A stretch of 64,000 nucleotides of DNA from Bimastos eiseni (Eukaryota > Annelida > Clitellata > Crassiclitellata > Lumbricidae): NCBI GenBank assembly GCA_959347315.1, contig OY365808.1, positions 3,463,705 to 3,527,704 of the forward strand, written 5' to 3'. The notes below the pieces were generated by a model. The model was not told the DNA's origin. It was given only the letters and a program-made list of their open reading frames with translations, and ran no database searches. Below, one piece after another: positions 1-10,910 of the stretch (position 1 is its first letter; each line of letters opens with the position of its first letter). Both the position numbers and the translations under genes were made by a program.

Positions 1-1459
1 TAAGCCATGTAATTACTCAAAAACACAAACAAATATATGATATCCACAGCTGTCTAGTCTATAATTAGAGGAAGTAAATACAATTTGTTGAACTGCTGTT
101 GTTGTAAATGTCATTGTGTGCCTACTATAAATGCGGATGTAAATGTAATGCAAATTTAGCGTTAAGGTAATGTAACTGCAATAATTTTATAAATGTTCAC
201 ACATGTATATGCGTATGCTTGTTTGTAAGTGTGCCGGGTTGTAAGTGTACTCGTGTCTGTGTGTGTATTTGTGTAGCCATGTTTGCACGTAGGCGTGCAT
301 GCGTGTGTTTGTGAGAATGTGCGTGTGAGTGTTGTTTGTGTCTGGTGTGTGCATTTGCATTCCTAGCAGACATTTTATATTGATACAGCACTCGTACAAA
401 GACATGAGCACGGCTTTGCAATGCTTCATCCACTTCGGATGTCAAAAGCCAAAGAATTGCTGCCAACCGTGTTATCCGCGGGTGGCTGCCTCTAATTCAA
501 ACAGATCATTAAGATTAAGTGCAGAATCGACCGCAGAAATCCCATTAAAACGTCGGTCAACGGTTTAAAATGACCCCACTCGATCAATTTATTTTGATTG
601 AGTGAATGGTCGATGCCATAAACGGGCGCTATAGAGAAGGAATAGGCATTTAACTTTTAATTTTTATTCTCCGCTGATCGCATTTCTCCATGGCGTTTAT
701 TGCTAAAATGTGCTCAATCAGTTGGTGTACCACACCTAATGTACCACACTTAATGTGCCATAGTTAATGCTACGAGCTAATGTACAATAATAATAATAAT
801 AACAACAACAACAATAGTACTAATAATAGTGTTGAAAGGCTCGTTCGAACGCAATAGCGTTCAAAGGACCTTTCTCCACTTATGAGACCGACGTCGGCGA
901 CGAGGAGGGCCACACCAAACTACATTTTCTTATTCTTAATATTCTAGTCCCTGAGGGATCATGTGTACCTCAAGACAAAAAACAATAACAATAACACAAT
1001 AACAATAATAATAACAAATACGGAAAAATAATAATATGTTGGGAAACGGAACCTGAAATGGAACCTTCGCTCACGTCACTGGATTTGCACGGGCAAGGGA
1101 AACTCTTGATGATGATGCTGCTTTGCCATCGATTGATATTACCGGTCGCTCTGCCTCAACATCACGTTCTACGAACTGCGCGCGCATAGTTTGCAGTGCT
1201 GTGAGCATGTTATGAGGAATTTGAATGGTGCGTGTCAACAAGGCCGACCCAGATAGACCAGCTGTGCAATTCCCTTTTGTATTTTCGACCTCGAAACTAG
1301 TCCAGCCTTGTTGTTTACGCTGTTCTTTTGAATACGTTAAAGCACAGCGCTCGACGGTAGGAGGGTGATGCAAGAGCGAGTAAAATAATTTTATTTTCAG
1401 CCATTTTTTATGACATAATAAATTTATTTAATAATTAGTAACATCAACAACCATTATAC
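1..1459. other. Gene-free left flank
   Basis: I see no supportable gene here. Positions 190-350 are GT-rich with scattered TGTG/TGCG runs, 787-815 and 985-1035 are short AAT/AAC tracts, and 840-960 is a slightly GC-richer patch without a usable reading frame. The open frames in this stretch have no family resemblance. Confidence 0.6.
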
Positions 1460-2510
1460 ATGTGCTTTGTCGACTTCACAAAGGCTTTTGACAACAAACC
1501 ACACGAGCAATTATGGGTCTCAATGATTGAAATGGGATATCCATATACACTTGTTGACAAAGTTATATGGCAAACAAAAAACAAAAGTGTGAGTAGCAGG
1601 AGGGATGTCAAATGAATTCAGAGTAAGAAAAGGGGTTAGACATGGGTGTGCAATGTCACCGTATTTATTTAACATCATGGCAGAAATGGTGATGAGAGAG
1701 GTACTGGATGGCTGGGAAGGAGGGGTACAAATAGGAGGAAGAAAATTAACGAACTTGAGATATGCGGATGATATTGTATGCTAGCCGAATCTGAAAAAGA
1801 ACTACAAGAAATATTCAATCGTCTGGATAAGATCGGAAGTGAGAAAGGTTTAACGATTAACATGGATAAAACCAAGACCATGGCATTAAATGATAAAACA
1901 TGCAACATCGTTTTGAAAGAGAGCAGACTGGAGAAGGTGGATACGTTTCAGTACTTAGGATTATTGATTACAGAAGATGCAGAGTGTAGCAGAGAGATAA
2001 GAAGAAGGATGGCAAAAGGACAAAGTGTTCAGATAGGGATGAAGAAAATATGGAGGAGTCGCAGCATAAAGTTAACCACCAAAGTGAGACTAATGAAAGC
2101 ATTGGTATGGACGGTGGTTACATATGGCTGCGAAAGTTGGACCATCAAGAAAAGAGATGAAGAAAGAATTGAAGCTTTTGAGATGAAATGCATGAAACAG
2201 ATTCTAAGGGTATCATGAACTAAAAAAAAAACGAGTGGGTATTGGAGAAAGCAGACATGGAACGAGAGCTACTTATTCCGATAAAAAGGAGGAAATTAAC
2301 ATACTTTCGACATGTGATGAGAAAAGAGGGAAACTGTCTAGAAAAAGAAATCATGCAAGGCACTACACCGGGAGCAAGAAAACGAGAATGGTCAAAGACA
2401 CGATGGATAGACAATGTGGAAAAATGGACCGGTAGACCACTTGACAACTTACTAAAGAAGACGAGAGACAGGAAGAGATGGCGTAGACTTGTCCATGAAG
2501 CGACCAAAAG
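1460..2510 (+). pseudogene. Degenerate RTE-like LINE reverse transcriptase fragment
   Basis: This is the 3' half of a non-LTR retrotransposon reverse transcriptase, broken by stops and frameshifts. Read across frames it shows the catalytic A block (CFVDFTKAFD at 1461), the RHGCAMSPYLFNI block near 1645, the YADD catalytic box near 1760, then a frame change into LAESEKEL. The downstream part, 1778-2215, is open and shows FQYLG, TTKVRLMKALVW and TYGCESWT. A last frame change leads to LEKEIMQGT and the WIDNVEKWTG/RKRWRRLVH tail near 2340-2510. This order is typical of RTE-type elements common in invertebrate genomes. Endonuclease and N-terminal RT parts are missing, so it is a dead 5'-truncated copy. 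Clade assignment is from motif memory only. Confidence 0.85.
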
Positions 2511-3434
2511 TTCAAAGTTATCCTACCGAGTACCCGCATGTCAGCATGTCAGTATGATGTCACTTTATTCACTAGCCTGCATAGCCGACCAGACATTGCT
2601 AGCAACGTATCAGAAAGTGATCACAGTGATCGTCCACGCTAGTACACACTAGTACACACACACACAACAAGAGTCATTGCAATTGAAGGTAGAAATTGCA
2701 ATTTTCATTCTAGAACAGTAAGTAGTTGTCTAGTAATGAATAAAATCCTTACATTAAGCAGCAATACAAATTCTGACGGCATACGCGGCATTTTTCGTAA
2801 TCCACTCCCTTCTGCTTTTGTCATTAATTACGGCTTCCATTGCTTTATCGCTCCGGGCCAAATGTCTACAAACATTGGCCGGTACAATTTACCCCCACCG
2901 GTCAGTGTCTTCTCCTCTGCGTCTGTCTCTATGTGTCGGCCTGCGTGCCTTTCTGTTTATATCTTTAAATCCCACGCCGCGTGACAAGTTTTACAAAGCC
3001 AATATAATAACAAGAAGCAAAATCAATTTTCCAGGCGTCGCTTTCAACGTCTCCCAAGTGGATCCGACTGCGCCAATATCGACGAAAGTCAGTATTTCTG
3101 TCTCTTGCTAGGTGGCGCGTGAATGGCGCTCGCCAGCCGGACGCCTCTTGTAAACTAGCGAAGAGGGAGGCTATGGGGCCGTCCGGATGTTGACTGGTCT
3201 GTCCCGTCGACTCCCATGGAGTTCGTGTGGGATGGTCTGTTCAGAGTCTGTTGGTAGCCGAGCCGTGGTTATTGCTGGACGGGACCCAGTTCGTTGCGGT
3301 GTCCGCCCTTTTGTGGCGATGAGAAATGGGACAGGCGATTGGAAGAAATGAGGTCATGGCAACGAAATGAGGTCAGTGCTGCAAGGAAACCAGGCAAATC
3401 ATCAAGTAACAAAACTTAATTAGGGTTTTAAGTG
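2511..3434. other. Gene-free spacer
   Basis: No gene is supported. A short CA tract lies near 2650, and 3100-3330 is a GC-richer stretch without a convincing frame. Confidence 0.5.
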
Positions 3435-3640
3435 GTTCAGAAGACGTATAGTCTGTGCTAGTACCATTGCTAAATTAACATGGAATGCCTAATGGCCAAA
3501 TTTCCCTTGCTTCCTCTTGACCCCTTAAAGTAGTGACAGTATCAATTGAGACAGTTCTAAGGTCCAAACCATTCCAAAAATCTACAATTCTTGCGCTGAA
3601 GAATTTCTTCCCTAATGTTCCTTTTGGATTCTTAAACACT
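3435..3640 (-). pseudogene. LINE ORF2 C-terminal relic
   Basis: The reverse complement reads KKFFSARIVDFWNGL followed by TVSIDTVTTL. This is the pattern (FFSxRVVxLWN...P..VV.A.SV..FK..L) that ends the ORF2 of Jockey/CR1-type LINEs. Only about 60 codons remain. A sister copy lies at 13700-13865 in the same orientation. Confidence 0.6.
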
Positions 3641-3765
3641 ATATGATCTGTGCGCTCAAGTTGCCTTGTTTGGTGTTAATTGAAAGACCCTCTCCTCCGA
3701 CTGCACTGCCTCCTTTCCAGTAGACCTAATGTCTGTGTCTGCAAATCATTCTTTACTCTGAGCAG

Positions 3766-3857
3766 TCTCTCTCTCTCTCTCTCTGTCTCTGTCTCTGTCT
3801 CTGTCCCTGTCTCTCTCTCTGTCTCTCTCTCTGTCTCTCTCTCTGTCTCTCTGTCTC

Positions 3858-3889
<32 letters not shown>

Positions 3890-4016
3890 GCTGTCTCTCT
3901 CTCTCTCTGTCTCTCTCTCTGTCTCTCTCTGTCTCTCTCTGTCTCTCTCTGTCTCTCTCTGTCTCTCTCTGTCTCTCTCTGTCTCTCTCTGTGTCTCTGT
4001 CTGTCTGTCTGTCTGC

Positions 4017-4067
<51 letters not shown>
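3766..4067. repeat. CT/GTCT microsatellite
   Basis: About 300 bp of pyrimidine repeats on this strand: CT runs alternating with GTCTCTCT and GTCT blocks. It is open in several frames on both strands (Leu/Ser/Val or Arg/Glu/Thr), which is a by-product of the repeat and not a gene. Confidence 0.95.
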
Positions 4068-4071
<4 letters not shown>

Positions 4072-4330
4072 GCTGCGTTTTATAGCTTTCCTTTCGGCTG
4101 CCATCTCACGTCTGCCTAACCATAGACCAAAAATCTCGATAGGAACAAATGCGTTGCGTTACTGTTGGCAAAATTCGGTTGCATCAACAGTCGAGATCTA
4201 GTTCTACATAAGCTACACGACACGTGTTCTATAAAAGCAAAAGCAACGTAGAACTATGGCTAAAATAGGACATGAACTCAATCAACTCAAATAACTCAAA
4301 TTCAAAGCGTACAGAAACCAGTACATGTGC

Positions 4331-4332
<2 letters not shown>

Positions 4333-4370
<38 letters not shown>

Positions 4371-4680
4371 TATCACTGGTGGAAGTAAATAATTACTGCA
4401 AAAACCAAAAATACATTTAAAATATGTTTTTGAGTAATGTCACTCAAATAATTATGTAGGCAAGCATAAAATCAGGAATTTACATATTTTCAGGAATATC
4501 TGTTTAGGTCTGTTGGTCGATGCATCGAAGAAAATAAAAAATATTCATTAGTTCTATATTCTCATTATATCCTACGTCCTAACATTTCGTCGCCTCTAGC
4601 CTTGATCACAGGGTGATGCAATAATTATTTCCACCACTGTATAGGTAAGATATATATATATATATATATATATATAAATT
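4333..4680. mobile_element. Tc1/mariner-like MITE nested in a TA microsatellite
   Basis: TA runs at 4331-4372 and 4650-4676 flank a block of about 267 bp (4373-4640). The block begins CACTGGTGGAAGTAAATAAT and ends ATAATTATTTCCACCACTGT. The ends are inverted repeats of about 25 bp (CASTGGTGGAARTAAWTAATTAYTGC). TA on both sides fits the TA target preference of Tc1/mariner elements but cannot be proven in a TA array. No transposase frame is present, so it is non-autonomous. Confidence 0.7.
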
Positions 4681-5199
4681 TATATGTATACATATATATG
4701 CAATATATATTAAACTGACTGTTTACCCTGGAAAAGTGACATTATAAAATACAATAATTGTATAATTATTTCACGGTTGTGCGTGGGCCCAGCACTGATG
4801 AATTTTGTTGAATGCATGGTTGCTTAGGTGCATATGTACGTTCGGACGCACACATGCACGCATGCGTGTCACGGTATGCATGTGTCTATGTCAATTGCTT
4901 CGAAGCATGACGTCATTTTCGAATCGATTCGAATCCTGTTTCTGATTCGTTTTCGAATCGAAGGTCAGTGCATTGCTCTGGACCCTATAGCAGAGGCCTA
5001 TCATAATAGTAGGCGTGTGGACAACTACCGCCGGAGTGTATATAGGCCTAGGTGTAGGAAAGATGATCGATGTCCTGTTTATCTACGATGGGTGCGTCAC
5101 GAATGCGAAAATCGACGAAGAGTTTTGTTGTTCGATCTACAGACGCCAGACAACAATATTAGGCCTACCGTCTTCGCACGGTCAGTCCACTAGATATGT

Positions 5200-5490
5200 A
5201 AATATATATATAAAATATATATATGTATATGTGTGTGTGTGTGCGTGTGTGTGTGTGTTCCTACGTGTGTGCGTTTGTGTGTGTGTGCGTTTTTGAGTGT
5301 ATGCTTTGGACTAATGGTTATTATTCGAGTCTACCTATTTTTTAAAGCAGAGGCGTTTTCGGTGCACAGATGGCATCATCTGTGCATATCCTACCATTGT
5401 ATATATATATATATATATAATGTATATATATGTATATATATATACATGTATGTGTTTATATATATATGCATATGTGTATATTATATATAA
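5200..5490. repeat. TA and GT microsatellite cluster
   Basis: A compound tract: TATA (5203-5228), GT/GC-GT (5228-5295), then TATA/TATG (5398-5488), with about 100 bp of unique sequence between. Confidence 0.9.
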
Positions 5491-5566
5491 GTTTATTGTT
5501 TTTCCGTGCGTGGGTGTATGCTGCAGCAACCAGCAACCCAGTCTAAACTCGGTTAACGACTGTTAC

Positions 5567-6025
5567 GAAGCGATAGGAGGGAGAGGAAAAGGAGGAGGGA
5601 GAGAAGGAGGAGGAGGGAGAGGAGGAGGAGGGGGGAAAGGAGGAATTGGAGGAGATGTTGAAATTAGAAAAGACGAGAGGCCTCCAGATTGTTGATGGGA
5701 TGGTGCATAAGACGACGAGAGGAGGAGGAGGAGGAGAATGTGGAGGAGGAGAGGAAAATTGGAGGCCATGAAGAGTAGGAGAGAAGATGGATTAATTGGA
5801 TAGGGAAGGTTGAAAGCGGACAGAGGAGATCAGGCGAAAAGAAGACATGACATTGAAAAGGTAAACAGAGGAGATGAGAAAGATACGTAGGAGGAAAATG
5901 GAAGGAATGAGTAGGAAGAGGAGGACGAGGAGGAGGACGAGGAGGAGGAAAAGGACGAGTAGGAGAAAGAAAAGAAGGAATAGGAAGAGGAGGCGAAGGA
6001 GGAGAAGGAGGGGGAAGAGAAGCAA
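5567..6025. repeat. Purine-rich GGA/AGGAGG tract
   Basis: About 450 bp in which the plus strand is nearly all A and G (GAGGAGGAGG, GGAGGAGGGG, GAGGACGAGG). Such homopurine tracts can form triplex or G-rich structures; that is general knowledge, not seen here. Open frames (poly-Leu on minus, Arg/Lys on plus) are compositional. Confidence 0.9.
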
Positions 6026-6543
6026 GGTCCTCTTCATATTTTCTACACAGTTTCTACGAATCGATTAACAGAAAACTGGACCAAACAGTCGGTCACTCTT
6101 GGCGTCTCGCTAACACGTACACATGTATTTTATGTACATAGATATACACACACACATATATATATATATATGTGTGTATGTATGTGTATTTATATATATA
6201 TATTTATTTATATATATCATTGCACATAAATTACACGTATCATTAAATATATTATGAATATTTAATCCCAGTGCGGTCCATTTAGAACGGGCGCCGTCTT
6301 GCGACTGCCGAACGAAAGACCTTGAGACATCGGTCGGATGGTCTGTTACAGTGGTGGGCGAGGGAATGCCTTGCACTCAGCGTGGGTGGAGGGTGGGTGG
6401 AATTGGCAAGAAGGCTCCTTGGGAGGATTAGGCCGGGGAGGGGGGCGTTAGGCTGGATAGATGAGGAAACGCACGAGGGTGAACTGTGAATACATTTACC
6501 AAAAATTGCATATATACACACATATGCATATATGTATTATATT

Positions 6544-6727
6544 CATACATACATGCATACATACATACATGCATACATACATACATACATACATACATAC
6601 ATACATACATACATACATACATACATACATACATACATACATACATACATACATACATACATACATACATACATACATACATACATACATACATACATGC
6701 ATACATACATACAGACAGACAGACACG

Positions 6728-6766
<39 letters not shown>

Positions 6767-6775
6767 ACATACATG
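6544..6775. repeat. CATA tetranucleotide and CA dinucleotide array
   Basis: About 165 bp of CATA repeats, with occasional CATG units, followed by a short CAGA run and about 40 bp of CA. All six frames are open through it, which explains several long apparent ORFs. Confidence 0.97.
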
Positions 6776-7261
6776 CATAATTCATAGCAGAATATCGTCC
6801 TCGCTTTACGTCAGCATCACGTGGCTCCGATACTACTGTTCTCTGCTACTTTTCAGAATTCCTCATTCCATTCGTCCAAGCGAAGTAAGTAAGGCGACGC
6901 AATCGAATTGACATGCATTCACGGCAGAGGTGATTGATGCGACGAAACCGTTCCAGGAATCGTCCAATCTAGTATTCCACTTTCTCAGAATCATTTTCTA
7001 GATCCTCGTGGGCACACACGACGACTTCCGGGTTTTGTGACCCAAGAGGGGGAGCGTCGTAGGCTCATTTCCCATCCGCAAATCCGCTGTCGCTCACCCC
7101 GAGGGTTATGGATTCGAAATCACTGTTACAGGCGAAGGAAGAGATTAAGGAAGGAGAGCGAGGAGATGGAGTAGATTCAGGATTATAAGACTAACTATAT
7201 AAATAGACAATTCCCTCTCTCTCTCTCTCTCTCTCTGTCTGCCTGTCTTTGTGTCTTTGTC

Positions 7262-7430
7262 CGGCGATGCATTTGCACAGCTTTAGTGCTATTCACTCGA
7301 AACCTTCACCGTTGGTTCGGAGAACATCTAACACACGCAGTCGAGGGGTTCGTGAAGCCCGCGGACGCCGTCTTCCGGGTCTCCAGGACAAAAACCTGTC
7401 TCTGGACTTCTAACCTAAAGTTTCCTTCTC
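7262..7430 (+). repeat. GC-rich dispersed repeat, copy 1
   Basis: First of three related blocks. It starts GATGCATTTGCACAGCTTTA, then ACTCGAAACCTTCACCGTTG, then GCAGTCGAGGGGTTCGTGAA and ends near AAAACCTGTCTC. Copy 3 shares the whole order; copy 2 lacks the middle. No coding family is recognised. Confidence 0.75.
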
Positions 7431-7544
7431 AGTCGCCAGGATCGTCTCGTCTAAACACCTGCATGTCGTTTATCTAAGCCACATATTTTGTTCGGGAGAT
7501 AGGCCTATACGTTTGCAAGAGTTGGTCAGTTGGGTTCAAGCTTT

Positions 7545-7665
7545 GTACGCATTTGCACACTTTTAGACATATTGACTCGAAACCTTCGCCGTTCGCTCGG
7601 GGAACACCTCTGTCTTCCTCCTCTCCAGGGCCAAAAACCTGTCTCAACCCGGGCGAACGCCGGGT
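7545..7665 (+). repeat. GC-rich dispersed repeat, copy 2 (shorter)
   Basis: Same start (CGCATTTGCACACTTTTAGA) and same core (ACTCGAAACCTTCGCCGTTC, GGGAACACCT), ending AAAAACCTGTCTC and CGGGCGAACGCCGGGTG. The ACCCGCGG/GTTCGTGAAGCC middle section of the other copies is missing. Confidence 0.75.
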
Positions 7666-7689
7666 GCCCCAGCTTGAGTTGGTGGGAAT

Positions 7690-8125
7690 GCAGAGGGTTC
7701 GGGCTATCAGAGGAGGAAGAGGGGTTAGCATGATGAAGAGGATTAGGAAAGGAAACGCAGGATTGTAAAGGAGGAGGAGGATGAAGTCTTGGAGAAGGAT
7801 TATGGAGTAGGGGAAAGGAGAAATGTGACAATGAGTGAAGAAGAGGGCGAGAAGTGTGAAAAGGAGGATGGTGTGAGGATGAAGTGGTTAGGATAGGGTG
7901 AGATGTAAGGGGAAGGGGAGAAAGTTGGGAAAAGGTGAGAACAAAGGGAAGTGAATAGAAATAAGAAAAGACTGAGAAAGAGAAGAGGAATTAGAGATGA
8001 GAAGGAGGGAATAGATTGATGAAAGGTGAATGAAACGTAATGAAGTGGTGGGAAGAGATGATGCGAGGAATCAGAAGAATAAGAAGGGAGGAAGGTGAGC
8101 AAGGATAAACACTAAGGAATAGGAA
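7690..8125. repeat. Purine-rich low-complexity spacer
   Basis: About 430 bp biased to A and G on the plus strand (GGAAAGGAG, GGTGAGG, GAAGAGG). It separates copies 2 and 3 of the GC-rich repeat. Nothing else is visible. Confidence 0.7.
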
Positions 8126-8182
8126 GAGGAGGAAAAGTTGAAGATACATGTATATCTAATTATGTGTGTGTCCGTCTATCCA

Positions 8183-8360
8183 TTTATGCATCTGCACACT
8201 TTTACACCTAATCACTCGAAACCTTCGCCGTTCGCTCTGGGAACACCTAGGACACCCAGTAGAGGGGTTGGTGAACCCGCGGCCGCCGCCTTCCCGCTCT
8301 GCAGGGCCAAAAGTGCCCCAAAACCTGTCTCACCCCCGGTTACGCTGGGGTGAGACAAGT
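8183..8360 (+). repeat. GC-rich dispersed repeat, copy 3
   Basis: Starts TATGCATCTGCACACTTTTA and continues with ACTCGAAACCTTCGCCGTTC, GGGAACACCTAGGACACCCA, GAACCCGCGGCCGCCGCC and AAAACCTGTCTCACCCCCGG. It is the fullest copy. Confidence 0.75.
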
Positions 8361-8430
8361 AGGTGCGCATGTATCTCCAACTAGTCAGGAATAGTCTTTT
8401 CACACAAATTTTTATATGGGTTGCAAGCAT

Positions 8431-8483
8431 ATATGTATGTATGTACGTATGTACGTATGTACGTATGTACGTATGTACGTATG

Positions 8484-8517
<34 letters not shown>

Positions 8518-8535
8518 TGTATGTACGTATGTATG
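8431..8535. repeat. GTAT/GTAC tetranucleotide array (left of insertion)
   Basis: About 100 bp of ATGTATGT and ACGT units. The same array type resumes at 11861 after the 3.3 kb insertion, so the element interrupted one microsatellite. Confidence 0.9.
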
Positions 8536-9170
8536 TGTGGCGGACAGGCCACAAGGCTTGAATAAATGATTTATTTAAATAATCGGCTCGCCATAGTGTT
8601 ATTTTACGTCTATTTTTTTACAGTGTTGCGCATAGGAAGGAAGACCGATCGGCGGTTTTTAATTGAGTGCATAGCTTGCAGACGCATGAATTGGCTTGAG
8701 TATAGCCTGACATGCGGTGCATCGCTATATATGTGGAGCAGTGGTTCGTACTGTTTCATACGTAGAGTGGTTCTCGTACCGCTCCAGGGATCGTTGAGTG
8801 TTGCCATATAAATACGACCTCTAGTGACAGCCGCTCTCGCGGTCAGGCTGGTGCTGCTTTTCGCTGATCTGGTGGGGTGGGCCCCTCTGCCGTCGATCGC
8901 AAGACGGACCGTGCCCTGATCGTAAGAGTCAACAGGCTGACAGAGAAAGTCCGATCGTGAGAAATAAATGAATAAATGACAGTTCTGTTCGGAAATACGG
9001 GGAAGATGGTGACCCCGTTGGTGGCCGTGAGTGATACAGACTGGGTGAGTCCCAGAAGGGACCGACGCAGATATCGAGAGAGGCCTCGGCGGCCGACAGA
9101 GAGATAGACTGGAAAAAATGCCCGACCGTGCAGACCGTGGGAGTTCTGGTGGCCGAGAAATATTCTGGTT

Positions 9171-9210
9171 GGCTACCTAGATCGGTCATAGTTACTCCTC
9201 GCGAATACCA
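9171..9210 (+). repeat. 28S-like core, copy 1
   Basis: GGCTACCTAGATCGGTCATA followed by GTTACTCCTCGCGAATACC. It matches the shared pattern GGCTACCT-N6/7-GTCATAGTTACTCC. The antisense of the eukaryotic 28S R2-target region reads GGCTACCTTAAGAGA then GTCATAGTTACTCCCGCCGT. Confidence 0.6.
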
Positions 9211-9586
9211 GCAGGTTGTCGGATACGTGACCCCGTCGGTGGCCGTGAGAAATAGAGATCGGGTAAAGCCCCGAGCAACCGAACGCTACATCGAGACAGA
9301 TTTATGGCGACTGTTGAGACAATTTACGGGAAGAATTCCCCAGTGTACACGTTGGTTAAAAGACGGGGAGGGCGGCCCCGTGAAGCCGTTGGAAACAGAC
9401 TGAGAGCTACCGGAGAAGCCGTTGACAAATACTGGAAAACATGAATACATTCGATAAATACGGGGAGGGTGACCCCATTGTTGCGTTAGATACAGGGAAA
9501 GTTCCCTTTGGTGCCGAAAACCTGATCAATTGGGGGCGTCTCCGCATATTCTTTCTATTTACGGTTTTCCGTAAATATCTATGCTT

Positions 9587-9630
9587 GGCTACCTAACGGT
9601 GGTCATACTTACTCCTCTCGTTTACCAGCA
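9587..9630 (+). repeat. 28S-like core, copy 2
   Basis: GGCTACCTAACGGTG, GTCATACTTACTCC, then CTCGTTTACCAGC and TTGAATT. This copy resembles antisense 28S furthest to the right (CCGTTTACCCGC...TTGAATT). Confidence 0.6.
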
Positions 9631-9782
9631 ATCTGTTGAATTGCGTGTCTGATCGCAATGTCTTAGGTCGCGGTTTCCCCGCGTATCTTTACCTGAGTTA
9701 CTAAACGTAATATCTGTACTTGCGGTGTCCCCGCAGTATGTCTTCTTGATTGTCTTACGGTCTTTCGGTAAATATTCTTACT

Positions 9783-9825
9783 GGCTACCTATGTTGGTCA
9801 CAGTTACTCCTCTCGAATTTTCCAG
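9783..9825 (+). repeat. 28S-like core, copy 3
   Basis: GGCTACCTATGTTG, GTCACAGTTACTCC, TCTCGAATTTTCC. One substitution in the GTCATAG block. Confidence 0.6.
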
Positions 9826-10262
9826 AAATCTTTTCACTTGTGTGTCTAGTTGCAATATCTTGGCTCGCGGTTTCCCCGCGAGGCATCTACTAATTTCTTC
9901 TTGTAGATCTAACTACATAATCTCTTTTCGAGGACTGCCTCGAAAGATCTGCCAGTAGTTCGTTCCAGTGTATAAAAGACAGAGTACAATTGCTTCAGAG
10001 AAAGTGATTATAATAATACAGGTCTGTGTGAAACATAGAGGTAACGTGGTGACACTTACCTCAGTTGCCTGTGAGAGAATCGAGTCTGAGAAACGAGAGT
10101 TGGTGCATTACCGTTGGTCAGATCTCTAGGTGACGAATACAAATATGTCCCTACGATGGGATGAATAAATGCAGTCAATGAGAGTTAAAGACATGTGAGA
10201 GTCTGGGTGATCGGATATTAAAGTATATGACAGATGCAAGCCGGCCGAGGAATATACTTGTT

Positions 10263-10304
10263 GGCTACCTAGTTCGGTCATAGTTACTCCTCCCGTTTTC
10301 CCCA
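10263..10304 (+). repeat. 28S-like core, copy 4
   Basis: GGCTACCTAGTTCG, GTCATAGTTACTCC, TCCCGTTTTCCCC. Both conserved blocks are intact. Confidence 0.65.
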
Positions 10305-10616
10305 GGTTGTCGGAGACATGAAAAGTCGGGTGGCCGCAAGAGATACAAGCCGAGTAGATTCCCGCAGTAGCAGCCGTACAAACCGAGAGAGCTGCCGGTG
10401 GAGAGTTGGCACATACGGGGAAAGTTCCCCATTGAATACGTTCGATAGAAATATCGGGGAAATTCCCGAAGGACCCGCTGGAATTACACGTGGAGGGTGA
10501 ACACGTTAGAAGAGCACGTGACAAACAAGAGAAAACACTGGTGCCGATTGATACCTTCAGGTTACTAGTCAAGTAACTCTTCTTGATGGCTTTATAGTCG
10601 TTCGATAGATACTCTT

Positions 10617-10660
10617 GTTTGTTACCTACGTTGGTCATAGTTACTCCTCCCGGTTTCCCG
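10617..10660 (+). repeat. 28S-like core, copy 5
   Basis: TTTGTTACCTACGTTG, GTCATAGTTACTCC, TCCCGGTTTCCCG. The first block has drifted (GTTACCT). Confidence 0.6.
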
Positions 10661-10866
10661 AGTATCAGAATATATTACGGCGTTGGCGGACAATTGCCAA
10701 CGCAGAGGACGGTCAATCGTGTGCCTGATAACTTATGCGTGTGAGGCCGGTATGCCACACACGGAAATGGGCCAAGAGGCCGACGTGAAAGTCTGGGCAG
10801 TCGGAAACCCAGGGTAAAGATAGTAAGCAGACCAAGAATTGATCGATGCGTTTAAATATTACTGTT

Positions 10867-10910
10867 GGCTACCTACGTTGGTCATAGATACTCCTCCCGT
10901 TTTCCCGAAG
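10867..10910 (+). repeat. 28S-like core, copy 6
   Basis: GGCTACCTACGTTG, GTCATAGATACTCC, TCCCGTTTTCCCG. The linker ACGTTG equals that of copy 5. Confidence 0.6.

Noticed and set aside
1071..1373. 100-codon minus-strand frame
   Set aside because: No recognisable motif, no splice or promoter context; compatible with chance in a GC-richer patch.
3676..4201. Open frames of 142 and 173 codons on opposite strands
   Set aside because: Generated by the CT/GTCT microsatellite; only Ser/Leu/Val or Arg/Glu/Thr content.
6428..6911. Several overlapping frames of 80-141 codons
   Set aside because: CATA and CA repeats leave all frames open; His/Thr/Tyr or Cys/Val/Met repeats only.
10126..10638. 170-codon minus-strand frame inside the 3.3 kb element
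   Set aside because: It crosses a 28S-like core and several hairpins, has no family motif, and is not repeated elsewhere in the element; probably chance.
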